A DNA stretch of 64,000 nucleotides, taken from positions 98,548 through 162,547 of the forward strand of contig NZ_JBNPMC010000002.1 of NCBI RefSeq assembly GCF_050313795.1, in the 5' to 3' direction. The notes below the pieces were generated by a model. The model was not told where the DNA came from and did not search any database. It saw only the letters and a program-made list of their open reading frames with translations. Both the position numbers and the translations under genes were made by a program. Below are positions 9,431 through 18,137 of the stretch, one piece after another. The first letter of the stretch is position 1; each line of letters begins with the position of its first letter. The DNA is from CAMBRQ01 sp945870325 (GTDB taxonomy: Bacteria; Bacillota; Clostridia; Lachnospirales; Lachnospiraceae).

Positions 9431-10188
9431 TGGGAATTTAATTCATGAAGAGTAATTTGTAAGGTGTACGGCAGAGAGGGGAGTATGGTGGTTCTTATCC
9501 GACTCCAATCGCCTACAAACCACCATACTCCCCCTTTCTGCCTGACATTCTTATGTGTGACTCTTCATGAACGGGGAGGATTCCTGACTGGGGTGCGTGG
9601 GGCACGGTGTTGGATAAATAACAGATTGGAAATGGAACGGATGTGAGGGAGAACTGGGCGAGTGATCGCTTTGTATATGTATTGTGAAGTAAACAGTAGT
9701 TTCTTTCTTGGCCATTACATACCGCAGAACGCTTCTTTTTTGGCAAGGCATGTAAAAATGCGTAGATTAACTTGTAATTTGTGCCATATTACATACTGCA
9801 GGACAAGTTTATTGTAATAAGGTATGTAAAAACACATAGAAATACACTTCTAATCGCCTTATTTTACATACCGTTGGACATTTTCATGTGAACGAGGTAT
9901 GTAAAGTTACTTTCTAAGATATATGATAGCCGACTTCCCTCTCCCTGCTCTCTTTACACGCCCACTCTGCTATCTTTCACAAAGTGTTTCTCCACGTGCA
10001 CACCCTGTTATCCATCCAAAACGTTCCACGCACGCTCCGTCAGGAATCCTCCCCGTTCATTAAGAGTTACACACGGAGAATGTCAGGCATAGAGGGGAGA
10101 TTGGATGGTTCAGTGTCGTAGAAGAGCCGTACAATCTCCCCTCTATGCCGTACACTCTTGAACAACTCTTCAAGAACCAAATTCCCAT
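9431..10188. mobile_element. Inverted-repeat hairpin element A (MITE-like, no gene)
   Basis: This stretch holds no credible gene. It begins TGGGAATTTAATTCATGAAG right after the permease stop and ends with the inverse (CAAGAACCAAATTCCCA). Just inside each end is a long hairpin: 9470-9542 (arms of 24-25 bases, GGCAGAGAGGGG...) and 10086-10149 (17-bp arms, GGCATAGAGGGG...). The left hairpin is continued outward by TTCATGAAGAGT/ACTCTTCATGAA at its base. CCTGACATTCT and GGATTCCTGAC at the left recur inverted at 10040-10086, so the element is two diverged half-units facing each other. The centre carries the 75-bp repeats at 9715-9904. Element B (17853-18722) has the same plan. Confidence 0.7.
9715..9904. 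repeat. Three tandem 75-bp repeats, each with a TTACATACC...GGTATGTAA palindrome
   Basis: Palindromic 41-bp units lie at 9715-9755, 9789-9829 and 9864-9904. Each starts TTACATAC(C/T)G and ends (G)G(T/C)ATGTAA, with GCAGAAC/GCAGGAC/GTTGGAC after the left arm. The intervening 33-34 bases are also alike (AAATGCGTAG.. and AAACACATAG..), so this is a diverged 75-bp tandem repeat rather than repeats with unrelated spacers. It forms the core of element A and is not present in element B. Confidence 0.75.
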
Positions 10189-10238
10189 TTTTTACAGATG
10201 TGGAATATGCAGAAGTTTCACAGAGATACCTGCTATAC

Positions 10239-10267
10239 TTGACATCTTACAGAAAAACCAGCAAAAT
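10239..10267 (+). promoter_or_regulatory. Candidate promoter of the ABC-F gene
   Basis: TTGACA at 10239-10244 and CAAAAT at 10262-10267 are spaced 17 bp, in the unique DNA between element A and the ABC-F gene. A TATACT just upstream (10233-10238) is an alternative -10. About 80 bases of AT-rich leader follow before the start codon. Confidence 0.4.
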
Positions 10268-10349
10268 AGATGTGTAGATGCCAAAGCAGCATCCAGTTAG
10301 ATAAAGAAAACAAAAAGATAAATTTTAAGAAGATAAAGGAAAATAAAAC

Positions 10350-12170
10350 ATGAACTTACTTACAATGGAGCATATTACCCAATCCTACACCGACAGGATA
10401 CTCCTCGATGATGTAGGATTCAGCATCAATGAACGGGAGAAGATTGGTGTCATCGGAATTAATGGAATGGGCAAATCCACGCTTCTGAAAGTAGCAGCAG
10501 GGATTGAGCCTTATGATTCCGGCAAGATCAGTATGGGGAACCAGGTGAAGATCTGCTATTTGCCTCAGACTCCCGTGTTTGCGGAAGGAATTACCGTATT
10601 AAAGGCAGCCATAGAGGGCAATGTGAATGAGATGAACCAGTGGACCATCGAGGCAGATGCTAAGTCCATGTTGAATCAGTTGGGATTCACAGATTATGAT
10701 GAACGTATAGAGCATATGTCCGGCGGGCAGAAGAAACGGGTGGCGCTTGTGAATGCGCTTCTGACTCCGGCGGATATCCTGGTATTGGACGAGCCGACCA
10801 ACCACCTGGATAATGCGATGTCTGAATGGCTGGAGGAATACTTGATTCAGTTCAGAGGAGCGATTCTGATGGTAACCCATGATCGGTATTTCTTAGATCG
10901 CGTGGCAAATCGGATTGTAGAAGTGGATCAGGGGAAACTATACAGTTATCCGGGCAATTATTCGGAATTCGTCCGACTGAAAGAAGAACGACAGAATATG
11001 GCACTAGCTACGGAACGTAAACGTAAGAGCCTGCTTCGGACAGAACTTGAATGGTTAAGTCGTGGAGCGAGGGCGAGAAGTACGAAGCAGAAAGCGCATA
11101 TTGACCGTATCAAAGCTATGCAGGAGATTAAGGATATACAGGAAGAAAAACGGATATTGCTGGATTCTGTAGCATCCCGCATGGGGAATAAGACCATTGA
11201 ACTATCCGATATCAGTAAGTCTTATGGAGAGAAGAAACTGATCAAGGGTTACAATTATATTTTCCTGAAAAATGACAGAATTGGAATTATCGGTCCGAAT
11301 GGCTGTGGGAAGACGACGCTGCTTAAGATGATTCATGGTAATGTCAAGCCGGATACCGGTATGATTGAGATTGGTCAGACCATTCGCATAGGATATTTTT
11401 CTCAGGAAAATGAATATATGGATGATTCGATGAAGGTAATCGACTATGTAAAAGAGGTTGGAGAGTATATCACGACTTCTGAAGGGAAGATTACGGCGGC
11501 ACAGATGCTTGAGAATTTCCTCTTCGATGGAACGATGCAGTGGTCGAAGATTGAGAAGTTATCAGGAGGAGAGAAGCGCAGATTATATCTGCTTCGAGTT
11601 CTGATGAGTTCTCCGAATGTGCTGATCTTAGATGAGCCGACCAACGATCTGGATATTCAGACCTTGACGATTCTGGAGGATTATCTGGATCGGTTTGACG
11701 GAATCATTATTATCGTGTCTCATGATCGGTATTTCCTGGATCGTACGGTTAGCCGTATCTTTTCTTTTGAAGGGGGTGGAAGGGTCCGCCAGTTTGAAGG
11801 AGGGTATTCGGACTATCTGATCCGTAAGGAATTGGAGGGATTGCCGGAAGATGAGGGACAGTCTGGACGAAAGCCGGGAGGAGATAAAAAAACTGTTGCA
11901 GGAGAGAATACTTGGAAGCAACATGAAAAGAAGTTGAAATTCACCTATAAAGAGCAGAAAGAATTTGAGACGATTGATGATGATATTGCGGTATTAGAAG
12001 AAAAAATCGAAGAATTAGACAGCCAGATTGCAGCCAATGTTACGAATTCTGCCAGACTAAATGAATTATTGAAGGAAAAAGAAGAAGCAGAGCAGCAATT
12101 GGAAGAGAAGATGGACAGATGGGTATATCTAAATGATCTGAATGAGCAGATCCAGCAGTCTAAGAAGTAA
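10350..12170 (+). CDS. ABC-F family ATPase, Uup-like
   Basis: A 606-residue protein with two ABC ATPase domains in one chain and no membrane segments: a cytoplasmic, ribosome-associated ABC-F protein. Walker A motifs are GINGMGKST and GPNGCGKTT, signatures are MSGGQKKRVAL and LSGGEKRRLYL, and both Walker B lines end LDEPTNHLD or LDEPTNDLD. The linker between domains (about residues 200-285) is charged and includes LSRGARARSTKQKAHIDRI, as in Uup. The C-terminal 70 residues form a coiled coil. Roles in this family are translation factor or ribosome protection against antibiotics; the sequence alone does not decide. Confidence 0.9.
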   Translation: MNLLTMEHITQSYTDRILLDDVGFSINEREKIGVIGINGMGKSTLLKVAAGIEPYDSGKISMGNQVKICYLPQTPVFAEGITVLKAAIEGNVNEMNQWTIEADAKSMLNQLGFTDYDERIEHMSGGQKKRVALVNALLTPADILVLDEPTNHLDNAMSEWLEEYLIQFRGAILMVTHDRYFLDRVANRIVEVDQGKLYSYPGNYSEFVRLKEERQNMALATERKRKSLLRTELEWLSRGARARSTKQKAHIDRIKAMQEIKDIQEEKRILLDSVASRMGNKTIELSDISKSYGEKKLIKGYNYIFLKNDRIGIIGPNGCGKTTLLKMIHGNVKPDTGMIEIGQTIRIGYFSQENEYMDDSMKVIDYVKEVGEYITTSEGKITAAQMLENFLFDGTMQWSKIEKLSGGEKRRLYLLRVLMSSPNVLILDEPTNDLDIQTLTILEDYLDRFDGIIIIVSHDRYFLDRTVSRIFSFEGGGRVRQFEGGYSDYLIRKELEGLPEDEGQSGRKPGGDKKTVAGENTWKQHEKKLKFTYKEQKEFETIDDDIAVLEEKIEELDSQIAANVTNSARLNELLKEKEEAEQQLEEKMDRWVYLNDLNEQIQQSKK

Positions 12171-12251
12171 GTGGGTTCATCCATAAAAATTGACTGACAG
12201 GCAGGAGATATTAGACAGATATTTGAGACAGAAAGAGGGAAGATATAGATT

Positions 12252-13619
12252 ATGAAGCGGTTATTTCGTGGAGGAACCGTGGTAAGCGGGGATGGTTTGA
12301 AGAAGTTAGATGTCCTGGTCAAGGGAGAGAAGATTCTTGCTATGGGAGAGAAACTGGCATTCCGGGATGTGGAGGTCATCGATGTGAGAGGAAAGCTATT
12401 GCTTCCGGGATTCGTGGATTCCCATATTCATATGGATCAGGAAGTGTCGGGGATTCTGACAGCGGATGGAATGGAGACGGGCACCAAAGCAGAACTGGCA
12501 GGTGGGACGACCTGCGTAGTAGATTATGCAGTACAGGAATCCGGGAAGTCTCTTGAAGAGGTAGTGAATCATAGAAGGATGATGACAGAAGGAAAAGTAA
12601 GTTGTGATTATGCGCTCCACCTTGTGCTGACAGAATGGAATGAAGAAATAAGCGAAGAACTGGGGCATATTGTGGAAGAAGGGATTCATTCGTTTCGTCT
12701 GTATATGCCGGAAGATACGATGACTTTGGATGATCAGAGTATTTATGAGATGCTGGCAAGAGTGAAGGAATTGGGCGGTATCGCGGGTTTTCAGTGTGAG
12801 AATCGAGGAATCATAGCAGCGCGCATGGAGGAAGTGGCAAGGGAAAAGGGTTCAAGAACTTTGATATCGGACTATCCTTATGCAAGACCTGTATGGGCAG
12901 AAGTTGAGACGATTGGAAGAATATTGAAGATTGCCAGGTGTGTGGATACCCCGGTTGTAATTGTGAACTTAAGTTCCAAGGAAGGATATGAAGAGATACG
13001 GCGGGCGAGGGAAAGCGGGCAGACAGTCTATGTAGAGACGTCTATGCCATATTTATTCATGGATGAAAGTAAATATATATTAGAGAATCAGGAAGCGGTC
13101 CGCTATCTGACGGTGCCGCCGCTTCGGGGAGAGGAAGATAGGGAAACTCTGTGGAAAGCGTTAAAAGAGGATACGGTGCAGGCAGTCGCATCCGATCACT
13201 GGGGATTTACGGACAGTCAGAAAGCGGAAGGAGCAGAGGATTTTGCCGGGATGACATATGGGATGCCAGGAGCAGAGGAAAGACCGGCACTGATGCATTA
13301 CAAGGGTGTCGGAGAAGGAATGATTACCATGGAGCAGATGTGTAAACTGCTTTCGGAGAATCCTGCCAGACTTTGTCATCTCTATCCGCAAAAAGGAGCG
13401 ATCGCACCGGGAAGTGATGCGGACATCGTAGTGTGGAATCCTGAAACCGAATGGAAAGTGGAAGCGGAAAAGCAGCAGTCTGCCTGTGGATATAGTCTGT
13501 ATGAAGGGACTAAGTTAAAAGGAAGGGCTGAGCAGGTGTATCTGCGAGGGAATCTAGTCGCAGAAGATGGGCAGATTAGAGAAGCATATGCTGGTCAATA
13601 TATAGAAGCGGGCAGATGA
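12252..13619 (+). CDS. Hydantoinase/dihydropyrimidinase-like amidohydrolase with altered metal ligands
   Basis: A 455-residue cyclic amidohydrolase related to E. coli HyuA (YgeZ) and dihydropyrimidinases. The first ligand pair is kept (DSHIHMD), as is the late aspartate (ASDHWGF) and the end motif KGAIAPGSDADIVVWNP. However, the segment that normally carries the carboxylated lysine (SFKLY) reads HSFRLYMP, the third-ligand histidine (VHxEN) is Gln in GFQCENRG, and the fourth (VHLS) is Asn in VIVNLSSKEG. A normal binuclear metal site therefore seems impossible. It is the first gene of a run with yqeC three bases downstream, linking it to selenium-dependent hydroxylase maturation or to purine/hydantoin metabolism. 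Substrate unknown. Confidence 0.85.
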   Translation: MKRLFRGGTVVSGDGLKKLDVLVKGEKILAMGEKLAFRDVEVIDVRGKLLLPGFVDSHIHMDQEVSGILTADGMETGTKAELAGGTTCVVDYAVQESGKSLEEVVNHRRMMTEGKVSCDYALHLVLTEWNEEISEELGHIVEEGIHSFRLYMPEDTMTLDDQSIYEMLARVKELGGIAGFQCENRGIIAARMEEVAREKGSRTLISDYPYARPVWAEVETIGRILKIARCVDTPVVIVNLSSKEGYEEIRRARESGQTVYVETSMPYLFMDESKYILENQEAVRYLTVPPLRGEEDRETLWKALKEDTVQAVASDHWGFTDSQKAEGAEDFAGMTYGMPGAEERPALMHYKGVGEGMITMEQMCKLLSENPARLCHLYPQKGAIAPGSDADIVVWNPETEWKVEAEKQQSACGYSLYEGTKLKGRAEQVYLRGNLVAEDGQIREAYAGQYIEAGR

Positions 13620-13622
13620 TCA

Positions 13623-14378
13623 ATGATAGAAAGTTATGTGGATGGAAGATGGAGAACAGAGAAGTATTTGTCAGAAGCCATTGGCTGTTCTGATGAGATG
13701 GGGCAGGTAATCTCAGTTGTCGGAGCCGGAGGAAAGACTACGGTTATCCGAAGGATGATGAAAGAGGCTGAGAGTAGGAAGGTTCCAGTGATCGTTACGA
13801 CAACAACTCATATTCAGGTGATAGAGGCAGATTATTTTCTAGGCACGCCTTCTAAGAAACGTTTAAAACAGATTCTTGCGAAAGAAGGAAAAGTGTGGAT
13901 GGGAAGCCCATGCGCCAAAGGGAAATTAGAGTCATTTTCCGGAGAATTCCTTCGGGAAGTGATAGAGATGGTAGAAGAAGCAGGGATTCTGCTTCTGATA
14001 GAGTCGGACGGTGCCAGAGGGCTTCCGTGTAAGGCGCCTGCAGATCATGAGCCGGTGATTCTGCCGGAGTCGGGAAAGGTCTTGTCGGTGTATGGTTTGG
14101 ACGCTGTTGGTAAACGAATTGACCAGGTCTGCTTAAGAGAAGAATATGTCTCAGAGATCCTCGGGAAGAACTGTCGCCAGATTCTGACTGTTCACGATAT
14201 TGCTGTATTGGCAAGTGATGGTCGGGGAGGCAGAAAGGATGTGGCAGATTGGATGGATTATCATGTGATTCTGAATAAGGCAGATGATTCCGGCAGGAGA
14301 GAGATTGGAATGCAGATAGCGGAGGAATTAGCGTGGTATGGTATCAGGCAAGTGCATATGACTGCGGAATTAGTATAG
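13623..14378 (+). CDS. yqeC: Selenium-dependent hydroxylase maturation protein YqeC
   Basis: A 251-residue protein of the YqeC family, found in genomes with selenium-dependent molybdenum hydroxylases and thought to act in maturation of their cofactor. A nucleotide-binding loop is visible as SVVGAGGKTTVIRRM (GAGGKTT at residues 34-40), followed by VIVTTTTHI, LIESDGARGLPCKAPADHEPVI and HVILNKAD. It starts three bases after the amidohydrolase stop and is followed within 30 bp by the yqeB-mocA fusion, so the three are almost surely one operon. Confidence 0.9.
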   Translation: MIESYVDGRWRTEKYLSEAIGCSDEMGQVISVVGAGGKTTVIRRMMKEAESRKVPVIVTTTTHIQVIEADYFLGTPSKKRLKQILAKEGKVWMGSPCAKGKLESFSGEFLREVIEMVEEAGILLLIESDGARGLPCKAPADHEPVILPESGKVLSVYGLDAVGKRIDQVCLREEYVSEILGKNCRQILTVHDIAVLASDGRGGRKDVADWMDYHVILNKADDSGRREIGMQIAEELAWYGIRQVHMTAELV

Positions 14379-14404
14379 GTTGTGATTAGGAGATATTAAT
14401 ATAT

Positions 14405-15814
14405 ATGAAGGTGTTGATAAAGGGAGCAGGAGATCTTGCAACGGGTATTGCATCGAAACTTTCTGCTTGTGACTGTCAGATCATTATGACTGAGAGAGAG
14501 GTGCCACTTACGGTACGAAGATCTGTTGCCCTTTCCCGTGCGATATATGAGGATGAAGTACAGGTAGAGAATATGCGGGGGATTCGTGTATATAATATAG
14601 AAGAGGCGAAAAAGGTTCTGGCAGCAGGAGATATTGCGGTGATTGCGGATGAAGAGGCAACTATCAGCTGGGAGTATCAGCCGGAAGTAATTGTAGATGC
14701 GATTATGGCGAAGCGTAATACGGGTACTGCTATGACGGATGCTCCTTTTGTGATAGGGGTAGGTCCTGGATTTTGCGGAGGCAAAGATTGTCACTGCGTG
14801 ATTGAGACGAAGCGTGGGCGGAGTCTTGGGCAGATTATCTGGGAAGGTAGTGCGATTCCCAATACCGGTGTTCCGGGCAATGTAGGAGGGTATACGATAG
14901 AAAGGCTAATCAAGGCAGAAGCAGATGGAGTAATAGAGCCATGCGTGACTATCGGAACTGTGGTAGAGAAAGGACAGATGGTTGCCAGAACCGGTAATGT
15001 ACCTGTGTATGCGAAGATGTCTGGCATTGTCCGCGGCATGCTTCAGCCAGGCGTACGAGTAAAAAAAGGTCTGAAAATAGGAGATATCGATGCCAGAGCC
15101 ACCAGAGAACTCTGTGATACCATATCCGATAAGGCAAGAATTATAGGAGATGGGGTCGTAAAGGCAATCAGGACTTATGACAAGAATGCAAAGTGTGTAA
15201 CAGAGATGGGAATTGACAGGACTGCTCAGAAGCAAGAAAAGACGGCGGATTATGCGATTGTTCTTCTTGCGGCAGGAGGCAGCAGAAGATTCGGAGATAA
15301 TAAACTTCTTGCAGAAATAGATTCGCGACCTATGTATCAGCATATGCTCGAGAAATTAAAGAAGTTTGCAGATGTTCCAAGATTCGTAGTGACCAGGTAT
15401 CCGCAAATTGCAGCAGAAGCAGAGGAAGCGGGAATTCATGTGGTGGAGAATTGGCATCTGGATAGAGGAATCTCGTATTCAGTGCGTTTGGGTTTAGAAG
15501 CGTGTCTGAAGAGGAATCCGGGATTGAAAGGTGTTCTGTTTACGGTATGTGATCAGCCGGACATTAGATATCAGACGATGGAGCGGCTGATTGAGACGGC
15601 AGGAAATAACTTGGGGAAAATTGTTTGCGTTGGAAGAGATGGACAGCCGGGAAATCCGGTTGTATGGGACAGAAGATATTTTCCGGACTTGCTTTCGTTA
15701 ACTGGGGATGTGGGAGGCCGTCAGGTAATGAGACGGTATCCACAAGAGATTATGATGTTGGAGGCTTTGGAAGAAGAATTACGGGATATTGATTTCCAAT
15801 CTGATTTGAAATGA
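14405..15814 (+). CDS. yqeB: Fusion of YqeB (EF2563 family) with a MocA-like nucleotidyltransferase
   Basis: A 469-residue two-domain protein. Residues 1 to about 265 match YqeB/EF2563, a maturation protein of selenium-dependent molybdenum hydroxylases: KGAGDLATGIASKL at the start, a cysteine-rich GVGPGFCGGKDCHCVIET stretch and a barrel-sandwich-like tail. Residues about 278-469 are a MobA/MocA-type NTP transferase: VLLAAGGSRRFGDNKLL, VCDQPDIRYQTM, GQPGNPVVWDRRYFPDLLSLTGDVGGRQ and the final LRDID. In E. coli these are separate genes (yqeB, and mocA/ygfJ, which makes molybdopterin cytosine dinucleotide). A fusion implies that the two steps act together on one cofactor. Confidence 0.9.
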   Translation: MKVLIKGAGDLATGIASKLSACDCQIIMTEREVPLTVRRSVALSRAIYEDEVQVENMRGIRVYNIEEAKKVLAAGDIAVIADEEATISWEYQPEVIVDAIMAKRNTGTAMTDAPFVIGVGPGFCGGKDCHCVIETKRGRSLGQIIWEGSAIPNTGVPGNVGGYTIERLIKAEADGVIEPCVTIGTVVEKGQMVARTGNVPVYAKMSGIVRGMLQPGVRVKKGLKIGDIDARATRELCDTISDKARIIGDGVVKAIRTYDKNAKCVTEMGIDRTAQKQEKTADYAIVLLAAGGSRRFGDNKLLAEIDSRPMYQHMLEKLKKFADVPRFVVTRYPQIAAEAEEAGIHVVENWHLDRGISYSVRLGLEACLKRNPGLKGVLFTVCDQPDIRYQTMERLIETAGNNLGKIVCVGRDGQPGNPVVWDRRYFPDLLSLTGDVGGRQVMRRYPQEIMMLEALEEELRDIDFQSDLK

Positions 15815-15853
15815 TAATACAATAAATAATCTGAGCAAAAGGAGTGTGGCAAT

Positions 15854-17026
15854 ATGGGGAAACGGGTATTTTTAATTGTATTGGATAGTGCAGGTGTCGG
15901 AGAAGCACCAGATGCAGAGAAATTCGATGATGTGGGATGTGATACCTTCGGCACCTGTGTTCGAAGCGGAAGGTTATGTGTTCCTAATATGACAGCATTG
16001 GGGCTATATAATCTGGAAGGAACTTCTTTTCGGGATGAGCAGGATGGCGTGATTGGATGTTATGCTAAGATGACAGAGAAGTCTGCGGGAAAAGACACAA
16101 CCGTAGGGCATTGGGAGATTGCGGGAGTAGTATCAGAAAAGCCAATGCCTACTTATCCCAATGGATTTCCGCAGGAGATCATTGAAGAATTCGAGCGTCA
16201 GACGGGGCGGGGAACATTGTGCAATCTTCCGTATTCCGGGACGGAGGTTATTAAAACTTATGGAAAAGAGCATGTGGAGACGGGGAAATTAATCGTCTAT
16301 ACTTCGGCAGACAGTGTGTTCCAGATTGCAGCCCATGAGGAAATCGTGCCCTTAGAGGAATTATATGATGACTGTAAGAAGGCAAGAACTATTCTTAAGG
16401 GAGAGCACGGTGTAGGACGTGTGATTGCAAGACCTTTCGTGGGTAAGTATCCTGATTATCAGAGAACCGTCAACAGGCATGATTTTTCCCTGATACCTCC
16501 AAGACCTACGATTCTGGATGTGATGAAGGAAAAAGGTTACGCAGTGATTGGCGTAGGGAAGATCAATGACATCTTCGCCGGAAGTGGAATTACGGAAACT
16601 TATCCGAATGAAGGCAATACGAAGAATATGGAGCGGACGCTAGCGCTAACAGAGCAAGATTTTGAAGGCTTGTGCTTCGTGAATCTGGTGGATTTTGATA
16701 TGATATACGGGCATCGTAATGATATAGAGGGATACGTGAATGCGTTAAATGAGGTGGATATCCAGATTGGAATGCTGATGGAGAAGATGCGGGAGGATGA
16801 TATCTTAATTATTACGGCGGATCACGGATGCGATCCTGGATTCAAAGGAACGGATCACAGCAGGGAATATACCCCTTGTCTATGTTATGGAAAGTCACTA
16901 AAGCAAGATGTGAATCTTGGCATTAGAAATAGTTTTGCAGATATAGCAGAGACGATAGCGGATATATTCCAGATAGAGTATAGAGGAGACGGTAGGAGTT
17001 TCTATTCTGACATTAAGTTGAATTAA
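15854..17026 (+). CDS. deoB: Phosphopentomutase DeoB
   Basis: A 390-residue alkaline-phosphatase-superfamily mutase interconverting ribose- or deoxyribose-1-phosphate and the 5-phosphate in nucleoside salvage. Metal and catalytic landmarks are LDSAGVGEAPDAEKFDDVG at the N-terminus, KDTTVGHWEIAG with the phosphorylated threonine, and ITADHGCDPGFKGTDHSREYTP near the C-terminus. Length is normal. It starts after AAAAGGAGTG, 39 bp behind yqeB-mocA, and may be read from the same transcript. No nucleoside phosphorylase or other deo gene is adjacent. Confidence 0.96.
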   Translation: MGKRVFLIVLDSAGVGEAPDAEKFDDVGCDTFGTCVRSGRLCVPNMTALGLYNLEGTSFRDEQDGVIGCYAKMTEKSAGKDTTVGHWEIAGVVSEKPMPTYPNGFPQEIIEEFERQTGRGTLCNLPYSGTEVIKTYGKEHVETGKLIVYTSADSVFQIAAHEEIVPLEELYDDCKKARTILKGEHGVGRVIARPFVGKYPDYQRTVNRHDFSLIPPRPTILDVMKEKGYAVIGVGKINDIFAGSGITETYPNEGNTKNMERTLALTEQDFEGLCFVNLVDFDMIYGHRNDIEGYVNALNEVDIQIGMLMEKMREDDILIITADHGCDPGFKGTDHSREYTPCLCYGKSLKQDVNLGIRNSFADIAETIADIFQIEYRGDGRSFYSDIKLN

Positions 17027-17161
17027 CTGTATTTCATGTACTTGTTGAGTTGAAGTAGTAGTATTTCATATACTTGTTATGTAATTAAAAATTATAGTGT
17101 ATATTAACAGTTTTTTATACAAATTTTGAAAAATGTTCTTACATTAAAATTTTTCACGTGA

Positions 17162-17270
17162 TATAATATAGTGTATAAAGGGATTATGTCGGTGTGAAAG
17201 CGAACTTCATAGATGTAACTCCAGACATACTGGCGTACAATCTGTAAGCATATATGCTTTGATTGTACGC
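17162..17270 (+). promoter_or_regulatory. Promoter and leader hairpin upstream of the CarD-like gene
   Basis: TATAAT at 17162-17167 has TTACAT 17 bp upstream (17139-17144). In the leader a perfect 10-bp stem (GCGTACAATC 17233-17242 with GATTGTACGC 17261-17270) encloses a second palindrome, AAGCATATATGCTT. The run after it (TGTTTATCTTCTT) is only partly T-rich, so the hairpin may be a weak attenuator or an mRNA-stability element. The rest of the 325-bp gap after deoB shows a duplicated GTATTTCAT(A/G)TACTTGTT and nothing else. Confidence 0.55.
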
Positions 17271-17351
17271 TGTTTATCTTCTTACAGGTAAACGCCTTTG
17301 GCAGTCCTTTATGTTGGAACAGGTGGAATCGAACCATATGAGGAGGTAATT

Positions 17352-17852
17352 ATGTTCAAGATTGGTGATTATGTGGCGCACTATAAAGAAGGTGTATGCG
17401 AAGTGACAAGTATAGGGAAACTGAATATGAGTTGTTCAGATAAGAAGAAAGACTACTATACCTTAAAACCGCTCTATGATGCCGGTGGAACTCTGTATAC
17501 ACCTGTGGATAATGAGAAGAAACAGATTCGGGAAGTGATCTCTAATGAAGAAGCGCAGATGCTGATTGCGGATATGTCGAATATCGAGACAATCTGGGTG
17601 CCTGATGAGAAGCGGAGAGAGATGTTATATAAAGAAGCGTTGATGAAGAATCAGTGCCGGGAGTGGATTGCAATTATTAAGACTTCTTATCTGCGGAAGA
17701 TGAAGAGGATGGCTTCGGGGAAGAAAGCAATCAATGTGGATGATAAGTATCTGAATATTGCAGAGAGATTCCTGTATGGGGAGCTTGCAGTGGCGCTGGA
17801 TATGCCGAAAGATGAAGTGAAGGGATATATTACGAAGCGAATGAAGGCGTAA
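17352..17852 (+). CDS. CarD-family transcription regulator
   Basis: A 166-residue protein with the CarD/CdnL RNA-polymerase-interacting domain at the N-terminus: FKIGDYVAHYKEGVCEVTSIG, YYTLKPLYDAGGTLYTPVDNEKKQIREVIS. These proteins bind RNA polymerase beta and tune promoter opening, often at rRNA promoters. The helical C-terminal part (RKMKRMASGKKAINVDDKYLNIAERFLYGELAVALDM) fits the family. I start at 17352, seven bases after AGGAGG; a longer reading begins in the leader hairpin region and has no binding site. Its stop codon touches repeat element B. Confidence 0.88.
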   Translation: MFKIGDYVAHYKEGVCEVTSIGKLNMSCSDKKKDYYTLKPLYDAGGTLYTPVDNEKKQIREVISNEEAQMLIADMSNIETIWVPDEKRREMLYKEALMKNQCREWIAIIKTSYLRKMKRMASGKKAINVDDKYLNIAERFLYGELAVALDMPKDEVKGYITKRMKA

Positions 17853-17892
17853 GTGGGAATTTGATGTAGAAAGTGGAGTGTTGGAGGTGTAC

Positions 17893-18137
17893 GGTGCAAG
17901 GGCAGGGAAGCTGTGGGCTTTGGCCGGATCATTTCGCCAAGACCTCGTAACAGAAAAAGATATCGTCAGTTCTAACCGGGCATATTCGCCGTAAGCCCTT
18001 GATGGCCTTACGACTCAGATGCCCTCGAAACCAGGACTTGTAGTCCTGGTTTCGCACGAACGAACGGTATCTTTTTCTGCAACGAGGTCTAAGGCTTATG
18101 ATACGGCCGCAGCCCACAACTTCCCTGCCCTTGCACC
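17893..18137. ncRNA. Candidate 245-nt structured element (multi-helix fold) inside element B
   Basis: Several nested complementary segments can be read by eye. The outer 27-bp helix pairs 17893-17919 with 18111-18137. The next pairs GGCCGGATCAT (17922-17932) with ATGATACGGCC (18098-18108). A 23-base helix pairs AGACCTCG.. (17940-17962) with ..CGAGGTCT (18068-18090). Inside these are local hairpins at 17990-18012 (CGTAAG/CTTACG) and 18026-18054 (perfect 13-bp CGAAACCAGGACT). Whether it is transcribed, and on which strand, is unknown; a DNA cruciform role is equally possible. Confidence 0.45.

Noticed and set aside
9464..9751. Overlapping open frames inside element A
   Set aside because: They run through hairpin arms on both strands and have neither plausible composition nor ribosome binding sites.
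9715..9904. A short CRISPR array (three repeats spaced about 75 bp)
   Set aside because: The conserved units are palindromes with variable centres, the intervening sequences resemble each other, and no cas genes are present.
17310..17340. A tRNA-like GGTGGAATCGAACC stretch
   Set aside because: No acceptor stem or anticodon arm can be formed around it.
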